Shown here piece by piece: positions 17,797-21,404 of a stretch of DNA of 21,404 bases; the stretch's first letter is position 1; every line of letters begins with the position of its first letter. The notes under the pieces are model-generated. The model ran no database searches. It was not told the origin of the DNA and was given only the letters and a program-made list of their open reading frames with translations. This stretch comes from a virus. The translations under genes were made by a program, and so were the position numbers. Location of the stretch: positions 1 through 21,404 of the IMG/VR virus record IMGVR_UViG_3300030101_001818. One strand, given 5' to 3'.

Positions 17797-18966
17797 TTAT
17801 GAGAAAGCAGCTGGCTTTGTAGTTGTTCCAGCGAACAATTCTACACAAGCTGCTGGGTTTACATAGTCTGCTCCCATAGCTAGTCTTCCTAGGATGACAT
17901 CGCCTTGGTAAACTACAGAAACGTCCCCAGAAGTTACTTGAACCTGTGGGCCAATAGTTTCAACTACACCTGCAGCCTCACGCTGGAATATTAATCCGCA
18001 TGTGTTTGCAAAGTTAGAAGCAGCACCGTAGTTCTGACGAGCTCCGTAGTTGTTGCCTGTAACTGTTGTAGCTGTTTCAATTGCCTCAGATACAAATGAA
18101 CCTGTATTTCCAGGATCTACTGTATCAAGGTCAGTAGCAGCTGAAGCACCACTAGCAGGTGCATACTTTGTACCATACTTAGAGAAGAATGGAGCGTTCA
18201 TTGACTTGAAGATTCTGATACCTGCAATTTCAATTACACCGTTTCCACTCTGTAAAGCTGTACCTTGTACATCTCTGTTAATTAAACCGTTAGAGCCTGC
18301 CTCTTGTATGAGGGAATAATATTGCCTAGGGTTTAATACGGCTACTCTTCCGTCATCACTCACCCCTTTTTCATCTAAAGCAGCTGCAGCATCATAGAAA
18401 GCTGTAACTAATTTAGCTGAATCAAGAGCATCGTCTGCGTTAGAACCCGCACCAACTCTGATTTGTGTACCACCTGGCTCAACGAAGTTGGTTAGTGATA
18501 CTGGAGATGCCTGTCTAGCACCTTTAGCAATAGCTCTGAAGATTAGTCTATCATACTTTTGTGCAAGTGCGTAGCCGATCTTCTTAGAGATCTCTCCTCT
18601 CAATTCATAGTGTGCTAGTGTCTCATCTAGCTCATAAACAAAAGCCGAGCTGATTAATAGGTCATCGACTGTAATTGTTTTTTCTGCTACTGGAGGAGTT
18701 TTGTCAGAGTTTCCTAATATACTGTTTCCAGGTGTGTGGTATTCCGCACTTGTGCGACCAGTATAGATGAACTGCAAACTCTTCCCGTTGGTTAACGTAC
18801 GCTTCATGACTAAGTCACGTGCGATAGTTTCCCTCTGGAATCCAGTAAACATCTCACCTGAGAACAGCTTTAAATAAAGGTCTCTGTTGTTTGTAGCGTT
18901 TGTCGCTGTATTTATTCTACCCAGAAAGGTTTGTGAAGCTGGGTTATTTGTTGACTGTTGTGCCAT
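17797..18966 (-). CDS. Major capsid protein, gp10-like
   Basis: A 389-residue protein in the T7 gene 10 position, with the family features: N-terminal polar arm (MAQQSTNNPASQTFLGRINT), LYLKLFSGEMFTGFQRET, the RTSAEYHTPGN loop, the helix FVYELDETLAHYELRGEISK and the IAKGARQASP segment, consistent with the HK97 fold of T7 gp10 (345 residues). The C-terminus ends VELFAGTTTKPAAFS. It is preceded by a 173-base structured non-coding stretch and followed at once by a strong terminator, so the mRNA may be capped by stable structure at its 3' end. I see no strong Shine-Dalgarno sequence before the ATG (AATACCTTATAAAA). No frameshift signal for a longer gp10B-like form was recognised. Confidence 0.94.
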   Translation of the reverse strand: MAQQSTNNPASQTFLGRINTATNATNNRDLYLKLFSGEMFTGFQRETIARDLVMKRTLTNGKSLQFIYTGRTSAEYHTPGNSILGNSDKTPPVAEKTITVDDLLISSAFVYELDETLAHYELRGEISKKIGYALAQKYDRLIFRAIAKGARQASPVSLTNFVEPGGTQIRVGAGSNADDALDSAKLVTAFYDAAAALDEKGVSDDGRVAVLNPRQYYSLIQEAGSNGLINRDVQGTALQSGNGVIEIAGIRIFKSMNAPFFSKYGTKYAPASGASAATDLDTVDPGNTGSFVSEAIETATTVTGNNYGARQNYGAASNFANTCGLIFQREAAGVVETIGPQVQVTSGDVSVVYQGDVILGRLAMGADYVNPAACVELFAGTTTKPAAFS

Positions 18967-19139
18967 TTTTATAAGGTATTAATTATCGTTTCTAGATCTA
19001 GTTTTGTTGGAATCTTATTTGTTTCAGTTAAGACTCATACTGATGTTGTGGTCTATCCCACCGTCATGACGGCATTAGGTATCTCCGTAGAGGCTGATGC
19101 CAATAGGTAAGGGAGGACTCGAACCTCCCTGTATGCCAT
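18967..19139 (-). other. Structured 173-base non-coding leader upstream of the capsid gene
   Basis: No supported open frame lies here. Read on the minus strand, it holds in order: the tRNA minihelix mimic (entered separately), a stem GGCAT/ATGCC (19097-19101 with 19071-19075) enclosing a second stem CTC/GAG closed by the stable C(UACG)G tetraloop, an alternative perfect palindrome CCGTCATGACGG (19061-19072) that would compete with it, a GTGG/CCAC stem (19048-19061), and a 10-base palindrome CTAGATCTAG (18992-19001) close to the capsid start. The density of complementary arms points to a functional RNA leader or processing region for capsid mRNA. A promoter may also be present, but I cannot name one with confidence. 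Confidence 0.5.
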
Positions 19140-19145
19140 TTACCT
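19105..19145 (-). other. tRNA acceptor/T-arm minihelix mimic
   Basis: On the minus strand, AGGTA pairs with TACCT and AGGGAGG pairs with CCTCCCT, making 12 perfect base pairs, the length of a tRNA acceptor plus T stem (7+5). The loop is TTCGAGT, seven bases with the conserved T54 T55 C56 and A58 of a T-loop. A 10-base bulge (AATGGCATAC) stands where the D and anticodon arms would be. The 5' strand includes the stop codon of the DUF4278-like gene. There is no CCA end and no room for a complete tRNA, so it is not a tRNA gene. It may be a tRNA-like RNA element, an RNase P/Z processing site, or a remnant of a tRNA-type attachment site. Confidence 0.55.
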
Positions 19146-19241
19146 GTTTGGTGTATATGCGATGCCACGATACTTAAGTTTCATAGCTCTAGCATGATCC
19201 TTCTGCTCTTTAAGACGAGCTTGTAGTTCTACTTGAGTCAT
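19140..19241 (-). CDS. DUF4278-like small protein (33 aa)
   Basis: A 33-residue protein, MTQVELQARLKEQKDHARAM followed by KLKYRGIAYTPNR. The ending LKYRGIAY matches the core of the cyanobacterial DUF4278 family (short proteins with a 'YRGxxY' motif), here preceded by a charged helix. The ATG at 19241 is chosen because a clear Shine-Dalgarno sequence (GAGGT) lies 6 bases upstream; the frame remains open to 19331, but that upstream part covers several RNA stems and has no ribosome site. The function is unknown. Its place between psbA and the capsid gene and its family suggest a host-derived gene. Its stop codon lies inside the tRNA minihelix mimic. Confidence 0.7.
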   Translation of the reverse strand: MTQVELQARLKEQKDHARAMKLKYRGIAYTPNR

Positions 19242-19378
19242 AATATACCTCAGTATCAGACCCCCGTTCCATGATCTGATTGCATGCGTCCCGAAGGATG
19301 AACGGACGTGGCTGCCAGTGTCTAGTGACACCAGCTATGATAAATAGATTTGTAATTAAAGTTAAAATTAATGTAAAT
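19242..19378 (-). other. psbA 3' region with three hairpins
   Basis: This 137-base stretch between psbA and the DUF4278-like gene has no supported gene. It begins with an AT-rich segment of about 43 bases, then on the minus strand shows GCTGGTGTC-ACTA-GACACTGGC (19314-19335), nine pairs that include two G-U wobbles and so form properly only in the minus-strand RNA; CGTCC/GGACG with a 12-base loop (19287-19308); and ATCAGA/TCTGAT with a 14-base loop (19255-19280) ending just before the Shine-Dalgarno sequence of the next gene. None has a T-run, so they are not typical intrinsic terminators. The AT-rich part could hold a promoter, but no clear one was identified. Confidence 0.5.
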
Positions 19379-20413
19379 CTATGCAAGGTCTAGTGGAAAA
19401 TTATGTGCGTTACGCTCGTGCATTACCTCAAATCCAAGGTTCTGTCTGTTAACTATGTCAGCCCATGTGGGAATAACCTTCCCGTTTGCATCAACAACTG
19501 ATTGGTTGAAGTTGAAACCGTTTAAGTTAAATGCCATAGTAGCTATACCCATAGAGGTAAACCATATGCCAACCACGGGGAGAACAGCCAGAAAGAAGTG
19601 TAGAGAGCGAGAATTGTTAAAACTTGCATATTGGAAAAGTAAACGTCCGAAGTAGCCGTGAGCTGCAACGATGTTATATGTCTCCTCTTCCTGTCCAAAT
19701 TTATAACCATAGTTCTGAGCTTCCAATGCAGTTGTCTCCTTGATAAGAGAAGAAGTAACAAGACTTCCGTGCATAGCAGAGGCAAGAGAACCACCGAATA
19801 CCCCAAGAACACCGAGCATATGGAACGGGTGCATAAGGATATTGTGTTCGGCTTGGAATACAAACATGAAATTAAAAGTACCAGAAATACCAAGAGGCAT
19901 ACCATCACTGAAACTCCCCTGCCCGAAAGGGTAGACAAGAAATACAGCAAAGGCTGCTGAGACTGGAGCTGAGTATGCTACTGCTATCCAAGGTCTCATA
20001 CCTAATCTGTAACTAAGTTCCCATTGTCGTCCCATATAAGCAGAGACACCGATGAGGAAATGGAATACGATAAGTTGGTATGGCCCACCATTGTAGAGCC
20101 ATTCGTCAATGGTTGCAGCCTCCCAGATTGGGTAGAAGTGCAGACCGATTGCGTTTGATGACGGGACGATTGCCCCAGAGATGATGTTGTTTCCATAGAG
20201 TAGAGAGCCAGAAACTGGTTCACGTATCCCGTCTATGTCAACAGGTGGAGCAGCTATGAAGGCGATAATAAAACAGGTTGCAGCTGTAAGTAATGCAGGG
20301 ATCATAAGTACACCGAACCAACCAACGTATAGTCTGTTGTCTGTGCTTGTAACCCACTTACATAACTCTTGCCACTTATTGGTTGTTTCTCTTTGTAATG
20401 AGATTGCAGCCAT
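19379..20413 (-). CDS. psbA: Photosystem II reaction centre protein D1
   Basis: The 344-residue protein is D1, which with D2 binds the photosystem II pigments, quinone QB and the Mn cluster; phage copies replace damaged host D1 during infection. Visible key residues by standard numbering are H118, Tyr161 (TyrZ), D170, E189, H190, H198, H215 region (AAHGYFG), S264 (QYASFNNS), H332, E333, D342 and Ala344. Residue 130 is Gln, the form found in low-light type D1. The protein stops exactly after Ala344 (HNFPLDLA), so the C-terminal extension normally removed by CtpA is absent. It follows hli after a 76-base leader with a strong hairpin and no Shine-Dalgarno sequence. No intron or homing endonuclease interrupts it. 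The gene is less AT-rich than its structural neighbours, in line with acquisition from a cyanobacterium. Confidence 0.98.
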   Translation of the reverse strand: MAAISLQRETTNKWQELCKWVTSTDNRLYVGWFGVLMIPALLTAATCFIIAFIAAPPVDIDGIREPVSGSLLYGNNIISGAIVPSSNAIGLHFYPIWEAATIDEWLYNGGPYQLIVFHFLIGVSAYMGRQWELSYRLGMRPWIAVAYSAPVSAAFAVFLVYPFGQGSFSDGMPLGISGTFNFMFVFQAEHNILMHPFHMLGVLGVFGGSLASAMHGSLVTSSLIKETTALEAQNYGYKFGQEEETYNIVAAHGYFGRLLFQYASFNNSRSLHFFLAVLPVVGIWFTSMGIATMAFNLNGFNFNQSVVDANGKVIPTWADIVNRQNLGFEVMHERNAHNFPLDLA

Positions 20414-20445
20414 GTGTATAAATATGTAAAATGTACGAGGTTATA

Positions 20446-20484
20446 ATGCTCCCACCAGCTAGAGCCGACCTCTTATGGGAGCAT
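20446..20484 (-). ncRNA. Two-tier hairpin in the psbA leader, candidate PhotoRC-II motif
   Basis: On the minus strand, ATGCTCCCA and TGGGAGCAT make nine perfect base pairs. Inside, after an asymmetric internal loop (2 and 6 bases), AGAG and CTCT close a five-base loop GTCGG. The element fills most of the 76-base space between the hli stop and the psbA start, ending 33 bases before the psbA ATG. There is no following T-run, so it is not an intrinsic terminator. An RNA motif named PhotoRC-II has been described in the leaders of psbA genes of marine cyanophages; position and hairpin form fit, but I cannot confirm the match to its consensus here. Confidence 0.55.
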
Positions 20485-20489
20485 GTTGA

Positions 20490-20621
20490 TTATAAAATTC
20501 CAGGTATAATCTGACCTGTAAAGAAGTATGTACCTATAGCAGCTACTACTCCTATCATTGCAAGGCGACCATTGAGCTCTTCAGCTACGTGCCACTTGTC
20601 ATTGTTGTGGTTGTGTGTCAT
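20490..20621 (-). CDS. hli: High-light-inducible protein (Hli/Scp)
   Basis: A 43-residue, one-helix chlorophyll-binding protein: the motif EELNGRLAMIG (residues 15-25) is the Hli/CAB signature with the pigment-ligating Glu and Asn, followed by a membrane helix VVAAIGTYFFTGQIIPGI. Such proteins bind chlorophyll and carotenoid, protect photosystem II under stress and are common in cyanophages beside psbA. It starts with ATG inside ATGA, overlapping the stop of the preceding small basic protein gene, so it is probably translated by coupling. It is short compared with host Hli proteins, having little more than the helix, which is usual for phage copies. Confidence 0.95.
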   Translation of the reverse strand: MTHNHNNDKWHVAEELNGRLAMIGVVAAIGTYFFTGQIIPGIL

Positions 20622-20776
20622 TTCTTTTTACGTTTTTTTGCGGTTTTTGCTGACCTTCTAAAATTGGCAGCGGTGGGAGCTCCTTTGCTCCCTGGTTTTC
20701 TCATCTTCTCACCAGAACCAGCTTTGATACGCTTACGCTTGGCGTGGATGTTTGCGTATAATCCTCGTTTAGCCAT
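20618..20776 (-). CDS. Small basic conserved phage protein (52 aa)
   Basis: A 52-residue protein beginning MAKRGLYANIHAKRKRIKAG and continuing with SGEKMRKPGSKGAPTAANF and a Lys/Arg-rich tail. It is strongly basic with no acidic face and no membrane segment. I recall very similar small proteins in many marine cyanophages and pelagiphages, but no function is established to my knowledge. The ATG follows the previous stop with no gap (TAAATG), and its own stop overlaps the hli start as ATGA. Location beside assembly genes and the charge suggest a DNA- or RNA-contacting or packaged protein; this is inference. Confidence 0.85.
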   Translation of the reverse strand: MAKRGLYANIHAKRKRIKAGSGEKMRKPGSKGAPTAANFRRSAKTAKKRKKK

Positions 20777-21022
20777 TTAACATTTCCATCTGCGTAGTGC
20801 CAACGCTTTACGGGTTGGCTTTCCGTTCTTTTTCATTGGCCCTTTGTTACCTTTCATGCGAGCACAAAAGGAACGCTTACGTGCACCGCCCCCAGGCTGT
20901 GGAGCCTTGAGGTTGGAGCCAGTTGCACGATTATATTTAGCTCTGCCTTTAGCAGTGAGACCACCCTTGCGGGACTTCTCGCCTCTACCTATACTTAGAC
21001 TTACGCTTTTTTTTCTTGCCAT
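20777..21022 (-). CDS. Small basic conserved phage protein (81 aa, DUF6321-like)
   Basis: An 81-residue, Lys/Arg/Gly-rich protein with the ordered motifs SIGRGEKSRKGGLTAKGRAK, YNRATGSNLKAPQP, SFCARMKG and ending ALALRRWKC. This pattern is conserved in many marine phages and from memory matches the uncharacterised DUF6321 family. Two cysteines (in SFCARM and at the C-terminus) could bind metal or form a disulphide, but no full zinc site is visible. The ATG at 21022 has no Shine-Dalgarno sequence and lies within a possible 19-codon ORF in another frame, so coupled translation is likely. The function is unknown; a virion or nucleoid-binding role is a guess from charge and position. Confidence 0.88.
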   Translation of the reverse strand: MARKKSVSLSIGRGEKSRKGGLTAKGRAKYNRATGSNLKAPQPGGGARKRSFCARMKGNKGPMKKNGKPTRKALALRRWKC

Positions 21023-21044
21023 GTTTACAAGGACATTTAGCCAT
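20985..21044 (-). CDS. Possible 19-aa basic peptide, coupling ORF
   Basis: ATG at 21044 overlaps the stop of the 42-aa gene as TAATG and opens a 19-codon frame, MAKCPCKHGKKKKRKSKYR, that ends 38 bases inside the 81-aa gene. The peptide has a Cys-x-Cys-x-x-His beginning and an extremely basic tail. It may be a true micro-protein or only a leader that carries ribosomes to the 81-aa start, which has no ribosome site of its own. Evidence is the stop/start overlap alone. Confidence 0.4.
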   Translation of the reverse strand: MAKCPCKHGKKKKRKSKYR

Positions 21045-21172
21045 TACTTTTTCTTTTTAAGAATCTTCTTTCTTACTGCTGTTGGTAATTTAGATAAGCC
21101 CTTGTTCATCTTCTTACCCTTTGCAGGTGGTCTACCTTTCTTACTTCCGTAAGTACCTTTACCCATTGGCAT
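21044..21172 (-). CDS. Small basic phage protein (42 aa)
   Basis: A 42-residue protein, MPMGKGTYGSKKGRPPAKGK followed by KMNKGLSKLPTAVRKKILKK and two further Lys. The start at 21172 is supported by a strong Shine-Dalgarno sequence, AGGAGA, that overlaps the stop of the assembly protein gene and lies about 6 bases upstream; a second ATG two codons later is also possible. About 40% of residues are Lys or Arg. The opening MPMGKGTYG is a pattern I recall from other marine phage small proteins, with no assigned function. It is the first of the run of tiny basic genes and probably shares their role. Confidence 0.8.
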   Translation of the reverse strand: MPMGKGTYGSKKGRPPAKGKKMNKGLSKLPTAVRKKILKKKK

Positions 21173-21182
21173 AATTAATCTC

Positions 21183-21404
21183 CTATACTTTTAAGTTTGA
21201 TGCGGATAATTTTCTAAGAACGTCATCTCTGAACGCCTCATCATTTGTGTATTCTGGCTTATTCATATCTCTTACAACCTCTGCCATACTTCTGTAAGTT
21301 TCTTGAGGTGATTGTTTACCAGTAACTATTTTAGAATCACGTCCGTTGGCATCTTCATACTGTCCCATAAGTGCTTTCACTGCAAATTTTATAGCTGTTT
21401 TATT
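21183..21404 (-). CDS. C-terminal part of probable capsid assembly (scaffolding) protein, gp9-like
   Basis: The frame is open from the right edge to a TAG at 21183, giving 73 residues with no upstream stop, so this is the end of a longer gene and not a 65-aa gene. The visible part has FAVKALMGQYEDANGRDSK, then YRSMAEVVRDMNKPEYTND and EAFRDDVLRKLSASN. The 'M-x-x-(V/M)-x-R-D-M-x-x-P-x-Y-x-x-D-x-A-(Y/F)-R' pattern is one I associate with the C-terminal helices of podovirus capsid assembly proteins, the part that contacts the capsid protein in this class. Position upstream of the capsid gene fits T7 gene 9. A long insertion of cyanobacterial and small genes separates it from the capsid gene, unlike T7. 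Confidence 0.62.
   Translation of the reverse strand, partial: NKTAIKFAVKALMGQYEDANGRDSKIVTGKQSPQETYRSMAEVVRDMNKPEYTNDEAFRDDVLRKLSASNLKV

Noticed and set aside
19098-19145. A complete tRNA gene suggested by the TTCGAGT T-loop
   Set aside because: There is no anticodon stem, D-arm or CCA end; only the acceptor/T-arm half can be drawn.
19242-19331. Upstream extension of the DUF4278-like gene to a 63-aa product starting at 19331
   Set aside because: The extra 30 residues lack family similarity, cover RNA stems, and have no ribosome site, while the ATG at 19241 has a clear Shine-Dalgarno sequence.
19330-19378. Sigma70-like promoter after psbA (TTTACA, 17 bases, TACAAA)
   Set aside because: The match is weak and AT-rich DNA gives many such chance hits; not listed as a feature.
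19455-19960. Plus-strand open frames of 66 to 100 codons opposite psbA
   Set aside because: They are antisense shadows of a highly conserved gene and show no ribosome sites or recognisable protein features.
20446-20484. Intrinsic terminator between hli and psbA
   Set aside because: The stem is strong but is followed by TATAACC with no T-run on the transcribed strand.
21005-21014. Programmed frameshift at the run of eight A near the start of the 81-aa gene
   Set aside because: The 81-aa protein is complete in one frame and shifting there would give only the 19-aa end, so no fusion product is gained; I kept only the overlap as a finding.
21183-21380. A separate 65-aa gene starting with GTG at 21380
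   Set aside because: The frame stays open to the window edge and the sequence resembles the C-terminus of an assembly protein, so the GTG is most likely an internal valine.

Overview
The window is a late (virion morphogenesis) segment of a T7-like podovirus of marine picocyanobacteria, i.e. an Autographiviridae-type cyanophage infecting Prochlorococcus or Synechococcus. Three things say so. The protein order is that of T7 genes 9 to 17 (assembly protein, capsid, tail tubular A and B, gp13, three internal core proteins, tail fibre). Two photosynthesis genes, hli and psbA, sit inside this structural block. A tiny DUF4278-like protein, a family typical of cyanobacteria, lies in front of the capsid gene. 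All supported genes are on the minus strand, so transcription runs from high to low coordinates. I see no polymerase, integrase or replication gene here. The sequence is AT-rich, with psbA visibly less so.

Layout in transcription order. (1) 21404-21183: C-terminus of a probable capsid assembly (scaffolding) protein entering from the right edge. (2) 21172-20618: a tightly coupled run of very small Lys/Arg-rich proteins (42, 19?, 81 and 52 aa). (3) 20621-19379: hli (ATGA-coupled to the preceding gene), a 76-nt leader with a strong two-tier hairpin that may be the PhotoRC-II type psbA leader motif, then psbA. The D1 protein ends exactly at Ala344, with no C-terminal extension. (4) 19378-18967: mostly non-coding and rich in hairpins, interrupted by one 33-aa DUF4278-like gene; it includes a perfect 12-bp acceptor/T-arm tRNA minihelix mimic. 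(5) 18966-17797: major capsid protein, followed by an intrinsic terminator in the same place as T7 Tphi. (6) 17757-13696: tail tubular A and B and a gp13-like GNAT-fold protein. (7) 13708-3503: internal core/ejection proteins gp14-, gp15- and gp16-like. (8) 3490-1: tail fibre, then a partial fibre-associated protein leaving at the left edge.

The genes work together as a virion assembly line: scaffold and capsid make the shell, the tail tubular proteins the tail, the core proteins are ejected to open the envelope and carry DNA in, and the fibre binds the host. Hli and D1 keep photosystem II working during infection. The most notable features are in the ejection proteins. The gp15-like protein ends in an M15 (VanY-like) murein peptidase domain. 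The very large gp16-like protein (1890 aa) lacks a recognisable lytic transglycosylase at its N-terminus and instead carries an ADP-ribosyltransferase-like region followed by an HExxH zinc peptidase, the arrangement of 'polyvalent' phage effector proteins. These domain calls are read by eye from motifs and have not been searched.
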